Assembly: GCA_017656235.1 (NCBI GenBank)
Contig: JACDOF010000006.1
Location: 89,462-153,461 of the forward strand
DNA from: Brevibacillus sp.
Lineage (GTDB): Bacteria; Bacillota; Bacilli; Brevibacillales; Brevibacillaceae
Direction: 5' to 3'
Length of the DNA stretch: 64,000 nt
Below the pieces are notes generated by a model, which worked only from the letters and a program-made list of their open reading frames with translations, was not told the origin of the DNA and made no database searches. Of this stretch, positions 48,150 through 57,823 are shown in pieces. A program made the translations under genes and the position numbers. The number at the start of each line of letters is the position of its first letter. Position 1 is the first letter of the stretch.

Positions 48150-49300
48150 GATGACCTCCACCAGGGGATCCGAAAGGTAAATCCCCTTTTTTCCACTGTT
48201 TTTGGCAAAATCTCCTCAAAGGCGCTTTGCAGCACGGTTGTCGTCTCCTGGGTTAAACAAAAGACCTCGGGTTGGTACGGAAGCGAGAAAACTGGCACAC
48301 GGTATTCGTCCATCCCCTGCTTGATCTTCTTTTCCTGCCCCGCTGAGGGATGCTGAAGAAAAACCTGCCACTCCTGCCGATGCTCAAACAAGGATGCCAT
48401 TTGCTTCAGAAATGCCAAGTACCCCCAAGGAGAAGGCGCGACAGTTACCCATCCCATTGTCGCCCGCTCCCACTCGTCAATGGCCTCGTCTGTCCGGTCT
48501 GCCCAACATCCCACGTCCACGACCACCCAGTCGTACTTCTTTCTTCGTGTCACGTCCGTCGTCTTTTTCACATAGGCAAAGTCTACATGTGGCACCCCCT
48601 TTAGCTGAAACACACCTTCGACCTCTTCCGTACTCAGTGATGGTAAGCTGCCTGCCTTGTCCTCCTGTTGCAATTCCAAGCAAGCCACAGTACCAAAATT
48701 CTGAAGGAACCGGGCTGTTTGAATCGCTGCATAGGTACAGCCGCTGCCCCTGGTCGCACTGGTAATGGCTATCACGGGTGTTCCAATCAGTCGTTCAGTC
48801 ATCACCACCGTTTCTGCCATATCCCCTTTTCTGCTTGAGGTTCTACCTGTTTTCACTGGCCGGGTTATACCAAGGGAAGCTTCGTTGTACACCTCCCATC
48901 TCGCCGCATCGGCATAGGTGGCCGGTGGTTGGGCAAGCTGCCTCTGTAACGAAGAGAGGATAAGAGAACGCAGTTGTTCCTCATCCTCTCTATCGGATTC
49001 GATATTGACGATATCGTAGATCCCCAGGGACACACACCGGGCAATAACGGGATCACCGGGTACCCGGTTTAGCCCCAACAAGATAATTCTGGTGTGAGGC
49101 CGCCTTCGTCGGTAACTCCTGATTGCCAACACCCCCTCATCCTCCGTAATACAATCCAGATCAATGATCAACGTCCGGATCGCTGTCCGTGCCGCTGCCT
49201 CCAACTCCTCGCGAATGGAAGTTCCGTCGGATCGAAAGATGAGCTCACCAATCGCCTCCTCGATTACAGAGGCAAAGGCACCTGAGACCATTCCAATCAC
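48146..49300 (-). CDS. TadZ/MinD-like ATPase with receiver-like N-terminus
   Basis: 384 residues from GTG 49300 (GAGGAG 8 bases upstream). Residues 1-110 resemble a receiver fold (LIIDLDCITEDEGVLAIRSY, RIILLGLNRVPGDPVIARC). Residues from ~165 resemble a ParA/MinD domain, PVIAITSATRGSGCTYAAIQ, in which the deviant Walker A lacks the lysines, and WVVVDVGCW as Walker B. The TadZ-like arrangement suggests a role in placing the secretion apparatus; ATPase activity is doubtful. Confidence 0.65.
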   Translation of the reverse strand: MIGMVSGAFASVIEEAIGELIFRSDGTSIREELEAAARTAIRTLIIDLDCITEDEGVLAIRSYRRRRPHTRIILLGLNRVPGDPVIARCVSLGIYDIVNIESDREDEEQLRSLILSSLQRQLAQPPATYADAARWEVYNEASLGITRPVKTGRTSSRKGDMAETVVMTERLIGTPVIAITSATRGSGCTYAAIQTARFLQNFGTVACLELQQEDKAGSLPSLSTEEVEGVFQLKGVPHVDFAYVKKTTDVTRRKKYDWVVVDVGCWADRTDEAIDEWERATMGWVTVAPSPWGYLAFLKQMASLFEHRQEWQVFLQHPSAGQEKKIKQGMDEYRVPVFSLPYQPEVFCLTQETTTVLQSAFEEILPKTVEKRGFTFRIPWWRSS

Positions 49301-49316
49301 TCGTATCACTCCTCTG

Positions 49317-50231
49317 CTACTTGAAAATCAAATAAGGCGCTGGATCAACCGGGGTTCCCCGTACATGGTATTCAAAATGTAAATGAGGCCCGGTAGAGCG
49401 TCCCGTTGAACCAACACGTCCAATGGGTTGACCCGCTTCCACTTCCTGCCCTCTTTCCACGAGAATCATATCAAGGTGCAAATACCGGGTCTTGGTGTCA
49501 TCCCCGTGATCAATCTTCACTTCGTTTCCGGCACTCCCATTGGCATCCGCAAAGACGACCCTGCCTGCTTTGGCCGCGACAACGGGTGTGCCGGTGGCAG
49601 CAGCAAGGTCAATTCCACTGTGAACCTCAACCCTTCCCGTAACCGGATTGATCCGCTCCCGAAATCCATCCGAGACGTAACATTGGCCCACCACAGGAAA
49701 CACCAGTTCCTCTTCACCTGGTACCGGTACGTACTCACCGGGAAGATCGGGGCTTTCTGCCGTTTCCCACGGCAGCAACAAATATTGCTTTATCCTCTGC
49801 AGCGCCCCTTCCTCCAACTCACCCGCGTCGATCAGCTCTTGGACAACGGCGTTCAGCGATTTTTTGTAATAATAGGTCTCTACCGTTCCGTCCTCTTTTT
49901 TCACCTTCACAAGGCCAACAAACTGGTCGGCTAACCTCATTGCCTTGGAACGAGATGCCTGGCTGAAATCCTGGTTGAAACGCACGGCATCAAGGGCGAT
50001 CAACTCTTTCCAGGAAAGGGTGACACCTGTTTTCTCATACACCGCTTCCACTGCCTCCCTGTATAGGGAGATCTGGCTTGGTTCAATCGCTGGTACGTGT
50101 ATGACCGAGACAACAGAGGAGATCAGGACGTAAAGCAGTCCAAACGGCAGAAGAGCTACCACCGCTACTATCGCCCATGTTTTCCGATCCTTCGGCATTA
50201 GAAGCAGTAAAATCCGAACGGCAAGAGGCAT
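49317..50231 (-). CDS. Conjugation-associated M23 peptidoglycan endopeptidase
   Basis: 304 residues. One membrane helix (about 18-40), a helical linker domain, and a C-terminal M23/LytM domain with metal ligands in VHSGIDLAAATG and PHLHFEYHVRGTP. It probably opens the cell wall for the type IV secretion channel (VirB1-like role). Start ATG overlaps the virB4 stop by one base. Confidence 0.88.
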   Translation of the reverse strand: MPLAVRILLLLMPKDRKTWAIVAVVALLPFGLLYVLISSVVSVIHVPAIEPSQISLYREAVEAVYEKTGVTLSWKELIALDAVRFNQDFSQASRSKAMRLADQFVGLVKVKKEDGTVETYYYKKSLNAVVQELIDAGELEEGALQRIKQYLLLPWETAESPDLPGEYVPVPGEEELVFPVVGQCYVSDGFRERINPVTGRVEVHSGIDLAAATGTPVVAAKAGRVVFADANGSAGNEVKIDHGDDTKTRYLHLDMILVERGQEVEAGQPIGRVGSTGRSTGPHLHFEYHVRGTPVDPAPYLIFK

Positions 50232-52039
50232 TACCGGCCACCTGCCGCTCCGAAAATCTCCAACTCCTCTGCAGTTGGCTCAATCTTTGCATACAGCCTC
50301 CGATTGCCAGCGATTAAGAGCGCGTCCCCACGCCCCCCTTTTTCCAGAAGCTCTACCTCCTGCTCGGACAAATGCAAAAGGGGAGTCAGCAACTGAATGT
50401 CCTTCTCCCCTTGCGGCATGATTAATTTATATGTCGGGTTATCGATCAAGGCCTGACCGTATAACCGTACATCATCGTGGAGTAGGTCCTCAAAGTTGTG
50501 GGTGATAAACAATAGACCCCCACCGTATTTCCGGATCCGTTTTGAGATATTGCGAACAGTCCGTAGCGCATCCGGTGCTTTGGGATCTGCAATCAGGTAG
50601 CCCTCATCCATCCCAAGTAAAATCTGCATAGAGCGGTTAAAAGCGATTTCATTCCATGCCCACGTGAGCATGTTGTAATATTGAGCCGCAATGACATTCT
50701 GGCTTCCATCCATCAAATTCTTGATGTCCAAAACGGTAAACTCCGCCTGATCCGTAATAGTGGAGTGTCCTGCCCACAAGGCGGAATCCGCTCCTTTTGC
50801 CGCGCTACGCAGGCGTAGTGCAAGGCGCTCCCACTCCGCAGCTTTTCTGCTGGCTTGTTCAATCCACTCATGAAGATGACCAACATGTGGCCAGGAATCA
50901 TTGGGTACATCTTCTGGACGTGTGGTCCACTGAATGTCAAACCGGTGGTATACCTCTTCGAGCGCCATTTCCAACCGCGCCTGATCTTCCCCAGTCAAAT
51001 CACGCAGATACAAGGAAAAGAAGGTGCGTAACGTCTGAAAGTGGTGGGCAAGAGGCCGGTACTCGGCCTGCCCTTTTTCAATCGCTTCCTCTTCCTCATC
51101 GTCCAACGGTACCAAGCGTACTTGCATGGGATTGATGCGACCACCGGCCCCCCCTCCGCAATTGATCCAGTTCCCTTTGGCGTACTCGCATAGATCCTTG
51201 TACTCCCGCTCCGGATCGATCATGATCACTTTTCTGCCCTGCCCGTACTCGTTGTAGATGATTTTTTTCACTGTTGTGGACTTTCCTACACCGGGCCGAC
51301 CGGTGATCAACATGTTGGAGTTTGTCCGGCTTCCCTCACGTTTCCAAATGTCCAGAAGAACAACACCATCCGATCGATCCGATCCCAGGAGAATTCCACG
51401 GCCATCGTTCAAGTTGCTGGAGGTAAACGGGAACGCTCCGGCCACGCTCTCTACCGGCATGTTTCGTGCTCCCATCTCCCTGATCGGCTTCGGAAGGATT
51501 ACCCACGGACCCGCCGCCTTGTAGCCGTCCTCTTGACGATACACCGCTGTCCGAACGCGAAGCTGCAATCCCGCCAAGGTCTGCTCCACGTTTTTTACTC
51601 TCGTGCGAAGCGTCTTTTCGTCGGGGGCGGTGACGGCCAGCACCACAGTGACATGAAAGACGTTTTGTTGCTCATCGCTGATTTTTTTAACCAGTTCCTT
51701 CGCGTGGTTAAATTTCTTTTCGGTTATCATCAGGGAGTACGGATTTCCACCTTGCAGGAGTTTACCTTGCAGCTCCCCCATCGCCACTTTCAAATGATCC
51801 AACAGGTCCGCAGAGGACGTGGATTCAACGTGGATGCTGCACACCACACCCGGTAGATTGGCGACACGGGAGAGCCAGGCGACTTCCACCTGTTCCGGGT
51901 AATCGACGATCACCAGAATTTGTTGATACTGTTCTCCCACCACGACCCGTTTCTCCTCAAAATGAAGGGCCGAAGGGCTGATTAGATCTAGGAAGTTTCC
52001 TAATACTGGAGCTGTCGTTTGTTTCGGTTTCTTAGCCAT
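50231..52039 (-). CDS. virB4: VirB4-family conjugation ATPase, C-terminal ATPase part
   Basis: 602 residues. Walker A GRPGVGKSTTVKKI, Walker B region QILLGMDEGYLIADPKAPDALR (two parts) and GGGLLFITHNFEDLLHD are VirB4/TraC family features. N-terminal ~200 residues (ILVIVDYPEQVEVAWLSRVANLPG) belong to the VirB4 middle domain. It energises assembly of the type IV secretion channel. Overlaps the next gene upstream by 8 bases, which looks like the missing N-terminal domain. Confidence 0.9.
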   Translation of the reverse strand: MAKKPKQTTAPVLGNFLDLISPSALHFEEKRVVVGEQYQQILVIVDYPEQVEVAWLSRVANLPGVVCSIHVESTSSADLLDHLKVAMGELQGKLLQGGNPYSLMITEKKFNHAKELVKKISDEQQNVFHVTVVLAVTAPDEKTLRTRVKNVEQTLAGLQLRVRTAVYRQEDGYKAAGPWVILPKPIREMGARNMPVESVAGAFPFTSSNLNDGRGILLGSDRSDGVVLLDIWKREGSRTNSNMLITGRPGVGKSTTVKKIIYNEYGQGRKVIMIDPEREYKDLCEYAKGNWINCGGGAGGRINPMQVRLVPLDDEEEEAIEKGQAEYRPLAHHFQTLRTFFSLYLRDLTGEDQARLEMALEEVYHRFDIQWTTRPEDVPNDSWPHVGHLHEWIEQASRKAAEWERLALRLRSAAKGADSALWAGHSTITDQAEFTVLDIKNLMDGSQNVIAAQYYNMLTWAWNEIAFNRSMQILLGMDEGYLIADPKAPDALRTVRNISKRIRKYGGGLLFITHNFEDLLHDDVRLYGQALIDNPTYKLIMPQGEKDIQLLTPLLHLSEQEVELLEKGGRGDALLIAGNRRLYAKIEPTAEELEIFGAAGGR

Positions 52040-52676
52040 GTTCTTTCATCCTTTCCGGATTCAAAAATTGCGGCGGTAGATAATCTTTGGTATCTTCCGG
52101 CATCCGTTCATAAGCAGCTTGGACAGGATGGGTGAAGACAAACTGCATGTCCATCAACTCTTTGTGATCACACACATAACAGCCGATTCCCTTATTCCGC
52201 AGTTCCGTTACCAGTTGCTTCACCAGTTCAATCAACTCCGCTTTGTTTTCGGCTGCAAAGAGAAGAAAAAACAGCGTTTCCAGTGATTCGCCGGAAATCG
52301 CTGTATGTGCGGCTTGTTTGATTTGTGACTGCAGGATCTTCTTCCGAATCGGATTCTCTATCTTGGTCTTTATCTCTTCCAGATGGGCAATATATCCATC
52401 CAGATCCACAGGACGACCGACACAAAAAATCTGGTAGTGGCCATGCAATCCGTTCTGCACTTCCTTCAGATTGCGAATTAAACTTTTTTGTTCCCGTAGA
52501 CTTAATAGATCAATATTCTTGGGGGAAACCCGTATTCCCGCTACGTGCCAGCGATCCTTACGGGTCATATGGTAATCTGCCACATCTTGAACGGGCATCC
52601 AAGCTTGGACGCTTCCCTTCTGATTAGACGCTGTGAATGGTCGCGTAGCCTTCTCCCACAACTTGTTTAACGACAT
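52032..52676 (-). CDS. VirB4 N-terminal-domain-like protein
   Basis: 214 residues from ATG 52676 (GGAGG 9 bases upstream). IRVSPKNIDLLSLREQKSLI and the alpha/beta pattern that follows resemble the N-terminal domain of VirB4/TraC proteins. It has no ATPase motif. With the next gene it would make a normal VirB4, so the subunit appears split into two overlapping genes. Confidence 0.7.
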   Translation of the reverse strand: MSLNKLWEKATRPFTASNQKGSVQAWMPVQDVADYHMTRKDRWHVAGIRVSPKNIDLLSLREQKSLIRNLKEVQNGLHGHYQIFCVGRPVDLDGYIAHLEEIKTKIENPIRKKILQSQIKQAAHTAISGESLETLFFLLFAAENKAELIELVKQLVTELRNKGIGCYVCDHKELMDMQFVFTHPVQAAYERMPEDTKDYLPPQFLNPERMKEHG

Positions 52677-52978
52677 CAACGATCCCCTCCAAACTTATAT
52701 AAATACAGCTTTTGGGACTGCCGGAAGCGATACGCCATGCGGAAGGTATCCCAAACGGAAACCTTGGTCATGGGATGGGGTTGGATCAGGAAAAACGCCC
52801 CAACAACTGGTGCAGCCAACAGGATTACACGGATAAACAACCCTGCCGACATGAGGTCTAGCAGGAAAAAGAGGAGCAAGCCTACACCCGCTCCTATGAG
52901 CAAAATCCCCAACTCCTTCCACCCAAAACCGTCCCGAAACTCAAAGCGCGTGTTTATTTTTTTGGGGATCAGGTACAT
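52676..52978 (-). CDS. PrgI-family membrane protein (VirB3-like)
   Basis: 100 residues with two membrane helices (about 25-45 and 48-68) and the N-terminal MYLIPKKINTRFEFRDGFGW. PrgI proteins precede virB4 in Gram-positive conjugative elements and act as VirB3 counterparts. Confidence 0.82.
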   Translation of the reverse strand: MYLIPKKINTRFEFRDGFGWKELGILLIGAGVGLLLFFLLDLMSAGLFIRVILLAAPVVGAFFLIQPHPMTKVSVWDTFRMAYRFRQSQKLYLYKFGGDR

Positions 52979-52982
52979 CCTC

Positions 52983-53837
52983 TTACCTCCTCATGAATAA
53001 TTTCGTCAACACTGTTTGCACCGTATTTGCGGTTGATTTTCCAACCCCGCTGCCCGAATAAGCAACATACATTTGTACCCGCTGAGGCAGCCTGTAGGCG
53101 ACATACATCAGAACAATAAACATGAGTAACCTGACTCCAGGTGTCCCTCCGGTAAAGTCAGTCCAAAAGACAAAGGCACCCTTTAGTGTTAGCAACTGTA
53201 ATCCTGGAACTAAGGTAGTTCCGAGTAGATCTTTCCACCAAATCGAGAAAGAACTCGATTGAGGATTCGTCAGCCCTAAGGCCATCCACATTCCGACCAA
53301 CACTAATAAACTTGCTTCTATGGCGAAGATAATACTTTGGAATACAACAAGAAGGTAAATCACCAAAGCCGCAATAACCCCTATGAAGAGAGTGCCCGAA
53401 AAACTAAGGCAATTGATGAAAAATGTCAGGAGCGCGTCTTGCTCTGAACCAATATCCGTACCTGGCAGCTGACTGACGTCTCTTTGAATGGACAGACCAA
53501 AAATCCATACTTGCTGGACAATCCAGGGGGCTGTTGCGATTATCGCGGCTGACACAGCAGCCCCTTTCAGTAATCCTTCCGGATCTGCATCTGGATCTCC
53601 GTTTAAACGCATGATGTGAATACTCCACGCCTCAAAAGCAATCTTTGCGATTAACACAAGAGCAGCGATCCCCTGTACGTAGAGGATCGCATGCGTAAAA
53701 TAATGGCTCGATAACAGGTCTAAGGTGATTTCTCGTAAAAAAACAAGAGCTCCCATGTATTCGTTAACGATTTCCTCAACCTGTTTTTGTATCGAGTACA
53801 GCACGGATTCATAGATCAGTTGTTTGATCCAATCCAC
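52983..53837 (-). CDS. VirB6/TrbL-like channel membrane protein
   Basis: 284 residues from GTG 53837 (AAGGTGG upstream), with about six membrane helices and the C-terminal LLMFIVLMYVAYRLPQRVQMY. Position between the pilin-like gene and PrgI and the helix pattern indicate the polytopic inner-channel subunit. Confidence 0.75.
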   Translation of the reverse strand: MDWIKQLIYESVLYSIQKQVEEIVNEYMGALVFLREITLDLLSSHYFTHAILYVQGIAALVLIAKIAFEAWSIHIMRLNGDPDADPEGLLKGAAVSAAIIATAPWIVQQVWIFGLSIQRDVSQLPGTDIGSEQDALLTFFINCLSFSGTLFIGVIAALVIYLLVVFQSIIFAIEASLLVLVGMWMALGLTNPQSSSFSIWWKDLLGTTLVPGLQLLTLKGAFVFWTDFTGGTPGVRLLMFIVLMYVAYRLPQRVQMYVAYSGSGVGKSTANTVQTVLTKLFMRR

Positions 53838-53849
53838 GAAAACACCACC

Positions 53850-54179
53850 TTAAATGTCCGCCGTGACACCGTAGTAGCTCAAAACCAGTTTGACGATTGC
53901 TGCTGAACACTCACCAATGACAGCAGCCCACATGTACTTTTTGATCAGTTTGTCCTTGGCCGCGATTTCGGCTGGTTCATCTGTACCCTTTTTGAGAAAG
54001 TTTTGCCAGGCAATCGCCACGGCAGCCCCTACAGGGATGAGAATTAATACCCAAAACAGGGCATCATTTAGAAGGGATTTTGTCCCCGAAACCAAAATGT
54101 TATCTTTCGCAGCATACAGGGTAGATGCTGTCATCAACTGACTTACAAACAACACGATGGCCGAGACCACTTTCTTCAT
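53850..54179 (-). CDS. VirB2/pilin-like small membrane protein
   Basis: 109 residues. Signal peptide ending near TLYAA, then two helices (ALFWVLILIPVGAAVAIAW and MWAAVIGECSAAIVKLVLSY), typical of Gram-positive TrbC/VirB2-like proteins. Its start is followed by strong coding; its own start overlaps the virD4 gene's stop region (4 bases). Confidence 0.75.
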   Translation of the reverse strand: MKKVVSAIVLFVSQLMTASTLYAAKDNILVSGTKSLLNDALFWVLILIPVGAAVAIAWQNFLKKGTDEPAEIAAKDKLIKKYMWAAVIGECSAAIVKLVLSYYGVTADI

Positions 54180-56092
54180 GCGTATTCCTCCTCTTCCTCA
54201 TCGAAGATTGATTTTTTCTTTCCTTCTCGCTCTTCCGGATACTCGTAGAGGGGAGCTTCGTCTGCCCCTTCCATTCCTGGAATCCATACCTTTACCGGTT
54301 CGGACGTTATCGGTTTGGAGTAATGATCGTCCGCAATTTCCAAGTCACGATCTGCAGGCCAGTGGGAAAGGTCAGGTAAGGGCGTAATCGCCGGAAACTG
54401 CCTTGCTTGCAGCACCAATGCTTGATCTTCGGGAAAGCGTAGGATTTCATCTGGCATCAACAACGGGCGGCTGGTCAAGCCACTGGAATACCCAGTTGAT
54501 ATATCTTTCGTCTGCACATTTGCCGAATGATTTTGCGTCGCCACCGTGTATTTACCGGTCATCTCGCTCAACGTTTTGGCGGTATCAATATCCCGGGTTA
54601 AGAGGTAAATCCAGGTTTGGCAGTTCCCAATAATCGTCGTGTACTCATCCTTGTACTTTTTCTTGATCTGGCCAAGATCCTGGACGATGAGGTTGAATAG
54701 GATCCCACGGCCCGCCGAAACCGTAATCTTTGTACCGAAGTCCGTTATGGGTGGCAGGTTGCCGAATTCGTCCAGGAGATAGTGCACGCGGACAGGTAGA
54801 CGTCCGTTGTGCTCGTTGGCCAATCGTACCAGGGCCTCATAGGTTTGTGAGACGTACAAGGTGGCGAGAACGTGCCGGGTCGATTTCTCATCCGGAATAA
54901 TCATAAACACTGCCGTTTTTCGCCTTCCTGGGCCCGCCAAGTCGTGGTCTTGTTTGCTTGTCATTCGGGCAATGGATGGATCCGCAAACAGCCGAAGGTC
55001 AACCGTCGCCCCGCCCAGGAAACTGGACCGCATTTTCTCCGGAGAGACACGAGCTGTTGCCAATGTCGTACGGGCTATGTGTCCGATTGGTAGACTCTTC
55101 AAATACTGCAACAATGGATTATGGTCCATCCCATTGGGGAGCTGAATCGTTTCTCCCATCTCTGAGAGGATCGTGTAAACGGAATGAAGGTGTTTCTCCT
55201 CTTCCTTTTGGGCTTCTGTGGCAACCAGCAGCATCAGCGCGGCAATGATACTCTCTTGCCCGTTTGCCCAGATGGGGTCGCCACTATGCTGCTTCTGATG
55301 AACGATAGTATGGGCAATATCCCAAGCTGCTTCGGAAGCTCGTGCGTAGTCATCTTCCTCGATCCCCCGAATGACAGGGTTCATGAGATTCCAGTAGTTG
55401 CCGCGTTTGGGATTTCGGAAATCGAGCATCACCACGTCATATCCATGCTGTCGCAGATACTTGTGAGAACGGGCATACAGCTCCCCTTTCGGGTCTGAAA
55501 GGATCATGCTCTCACCTTTTTTGGCGATACTCCAGATACTCGGAAGTACCAACCTACGGGACTTCCCGGAACGAGTCGCCCCGATGATCAGGTTGTGTCC
55601 GTCTCTGATGATTTTCCAGACCTTCGTCCTTTTTCTTCCGCGCCTGACAATGTGCTTCATACCAATGACTAACCCGGTTTCCTTTGGAGGCTCATCGGTG
55701 TACCAGACTGTTGTCGTATTGTCTAACTCCTCTTCCGTTTGCCACCGGCTGGTACCATGCTGCCCGTCTCCTGCTGCTTCCGGACCTCCTACACCTTCCC
55801 GCAGTCGTTTCCTCTTTTGCTGAAGCACCTTTTTCTCTGGCCGCCAAAGAAAACGAAGAAGAAAGGCCCCAACAATGACCTGCAACAACAAAAAAGTTTT
55901 GAGCAAGGTTGGTTCGCTCAAAACTTTTAGGTACGTGGCCATCGGTTTAGTTGTCACGTGTGACATCCAAACATCGAATAAGCCATGGATTGTTTTGGTT
56001 TCCTTGAGTAGCCATAAGAACGCCAGTAGATATGGCAGGAGGAAGATTTCGAGCAAAATAAACGATAACGCAAACTTCGCTTTCTTTGACAA
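54176..56092 (-). CDS. virD4: Type IV coupling protein VirD4/TraG
   Basis: 638 residues. Two N-terminal membrane helices (about 10-32 and 65-82), Walker A IIGATRSGKSRRLV, QESIIAALML, Walker B VHYLLDEFGNLPP and a C-terminal acidic tail. It links the relaxase-DNA complex to the secretion channel. It sits directly downstream of the relaxase gene. Confidence 0.95.
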   Translation of the reverse strand: MSKKAKFALSFILLEIFLLPYLLAFLWLLKETKTIHGLFDVWMSHVTTKPMATYLKVLSEPTLLKTFLLLQVIVGAFLLRFLWRPEKKVLQQKRKRLREGVGGPEAAGDGQHGTSRWQTEEELDNTTTVWYTDEPPKETGLVIGMKHIVRRGRKRTKVWKIIRDGHNLIIGATRSGKSRRLVLPSIWSIAKKGESMILSDPKGELYARSHKYLRQHGYDVVMLDFRNPKRGNYWNLMNPVIRGIEEDDYARASEAAWDIAHTIVHQKQHSGDPIWANGQESIIAALMLLVATEAQKEEEKHLHSVYTILSEMGETIQLPNGMDHNPLLQYLKSLPIGHIARTTLATARVSPEKMRSSFLGGATVDLRLFADPSIARMTSKQDHDLAGPGRRKTAVFMIIPDEKSTRHVLATLYVSQTYEALVRLANEHNGRLPVRVHYLLDEFGNLPPITDFGTKITVSAGRGILFNLIVQDLGQIKKKYKDEYTTIIGNCQTWIYLLTRDIDTAKTLSEMTGKYTVATQNHSANVQTKDISTGYSSGLTSRPLLMPDEILRFPEDQALVLQARQFPAITPLPDLSHWPADRDLEIADDHYSKPITSEPVKVWIPGMEGADEAPLYEYPEEREGKKKSIFDEEEEEYA

Positions 56093-56095
56093 AGG

Positions 56096-57364
56096 TTACA
56101 TCCCCCTTTCCTTGCTTCGTTTTCTCTTTCTTTCGTTTTTCCGCTGTTTCCACGCAGCCTTCGCTTCAGCTTTGTCCCGCTCAGACTGAATAGTGTGGAA
56201 GATGTTACTAAATACCAATTGAGCAACTGACAATTGCACCAGTTGCCGATCTTGTGTCTCTTTTACCTCCCTCCACTCTCCCCGTTTTAAATCAGATGCT
56301 GCCCGTAATAAGACCTGGCTGATTCGTTTCTGCAAGTCTTCATAAGCCCTTGCTTTTGCTTCCTCCACTTTGTCCGGTTGGAGAACATGGATTTTGGTTA
56401 GCTCCTCATGGGCCTCCAAGTATTTTCGCAAGTGAATTTTTAAACCTGGTTGCTGCAGTGCCCAATCTGCTATTTCCAAGACCCTTTGTTTTACGTCTTC
56501 CGGCATAAATTTAAACACAATCCTGCCGGACTTTGGCATCTGATCAGCCAACGCTTGTAGTTTGTCAAGTAAGTCATTCACCATGACTTTCGGAACCGTT
56601 GGCGAAATTCCCCTTGTTCCCTGCCCCGCCAACTTTAGTTCCAAATTCACGAGTTCCCTTTCGTTTGCCAACTCCTTTCTTAACTTCACGACAGCATTCA
56701 CATCGTCTTTCACAAAATCGCGTATCAGATCACGTTCGACTGTCTTAAGTCTTGACAGTTGTAACCTGCGCTCTCCGTAAAGTTCCCTTGCAAAGGCTCG
56801 GCGTGTGTCCATCATCTCCTTCCGTGAAAGTTTGCCTTTCGTACGATTTGGTTTCTTTTCCCAGACCATAATGTGGACATGTGGATTCTCTGTATTTCTG
56901 TGATATGCTGCTGCCCAACGCAGATTGGTTATGGGAATGCCCATGGACTTTGCTACATCAGCCATGGAAGCCCTCACCTTTTGCTCCCACGCTTTGCGAG
57001 TCATCATGTCGAGTGTCTTGGCATCGTCGCCATTTAGACTAACAATGACCCGCCAAACAACACCCTGATGTCGTATGAGCTCGCTCTTTATTCTTTCTGT
57101 GCTAACAGGGCCATTCTCATCAAAAAGACCTTCGCTACCTGGCCTCTCAGCTGCATACTTCAGGTGTCCAGCAGCGGTTCCCAACAATTCGTTTTCGTGG
57201 TACCACTCTTGTTCATGAATGAACTCCGCCTCTATAGCCCCTGGACGAGTGATGTAATCCACATGAGCCGCATTTTTCAGTGCATTGATTTCGCTGGGTT
57301 TATAGAACCCTATCTTTACAACGAGTGGGCTATTGAGTCCGACAGACGTATAACGGATGCTCAA
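56096..57364 (-). CDS. MOBP-type relaxase
   Basis: 422 residues from TTG 57364 (GGTGG upstream). Relaxase domain with the histidine triad in NTENPHVHIMVWEKKPN and a Tyr-containing N-terminus (MSIRYTSVGLN). The C-terminal half is helical and charged, with a Lys/Arg-rich end. It nicks oriT and leads the strand into the recipient. An IncP-like nic site lies upstream of the accessory gene, which fits a MOBP enzyme. Confidence 0.88.
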   Translation of the reverse strand: MSIRYTSVGLNSPLVVKIGFYKPSEINALKNAAHVDYITRPGAIEAEFIHEQEWYHENELLGTAAGHLKYAAERPGSEGLFDENGPVSTERIKSELIRHQGVVWRVIVSLNGDDAKTLDMMTRKAWEQKVRASMADVAKSMGIPITNLRWAAAYHRNTENPHVHIMVWEKKPNRTKGKLSRKEMMDTRRAFARELYGERRLQLSRLKTVERDLIRDFVKDDVNAVVKLRKELANERELVNLELKLAGQGTRGISPTVPKVMVNDLLDKLQALADQMPKSGRIVFKFMPEDVKQRVLEIADWALQQPGLKIHLRKYLEAHEELTKIHVLQPDKVEEAKARAYEDLQKRISQVLLRAASDLKRGEWREVKETQDRQLVQLSVAQLVFSNIFHTIQSERDKAEAKAAWKQRKNERKRKRSKERGM

Positions 57365-57366
57365 AC

Positions 57367-57750
57367 TTAGTCGCCACCTTCTTTTTCAGCCAGATAAGCA
57401 GCCGCTTTCTTTCGGGCTTGTTGGTAAACACTGTGAGAATCATATCCAGCCTCTTCAATAACCTGCATAGCCATAAACATGGCCGTTCCAGAAGTGATGG
57501 CCGTTTTCGCATTGATTTTCGCCAGCCGTTCCTCAACAGGTCTCAAGATGTCTCTCATGGTTTGGCGTAGGACTGTTGACACATAATCTATACCGTCCTG
57601 AGAAGCTTCTTTGGCGATAGCCTCACTCAGGATACTCCTGATCACATCATTCAATGCTTCCCCTCTCCGGTTTGCGATGGCCTTTAAACCATTGTGTATC
57701 TCATGGTTGACAGTTAACCGAATCTCCGGCTTCTTCGTGGTTTTCGGCAC
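57367..57750 (-). CDS. Relaxosome accessory DNA-binding protein
   Basis: 127 residues from GTG 57750 with GGAGGG at good spacing. N-terminal ribbon-helix-helix-like part (KPEIRLTVNHEIHNGLKAIA), then a helical part ending in AAAYLAEKEGGD. It lies between oriT and the relaxase gene, the usual place for MobC/TraJ-like proteins. Confidence 0.75.
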   Translation of the reverse strand: MPKTTKKPEIRLTVNHEIHNGLKAIANRRGEALNDVIRSILSEAIAKEASQDGIDYVSTVLRQTMRDILRPVEERLAKINAKTAITSGTAMFMAMQVIEEAGYDSHSVYQQARKKAAAYLAEKEGGD

Positions 57751-57823
57751 TTCTTTCCCTCCTTCACATAAGTTTTCGGATGCTAAAAAACGCACAGTGA
57801 CCTATCTTTTTGTTAAAACTCCG

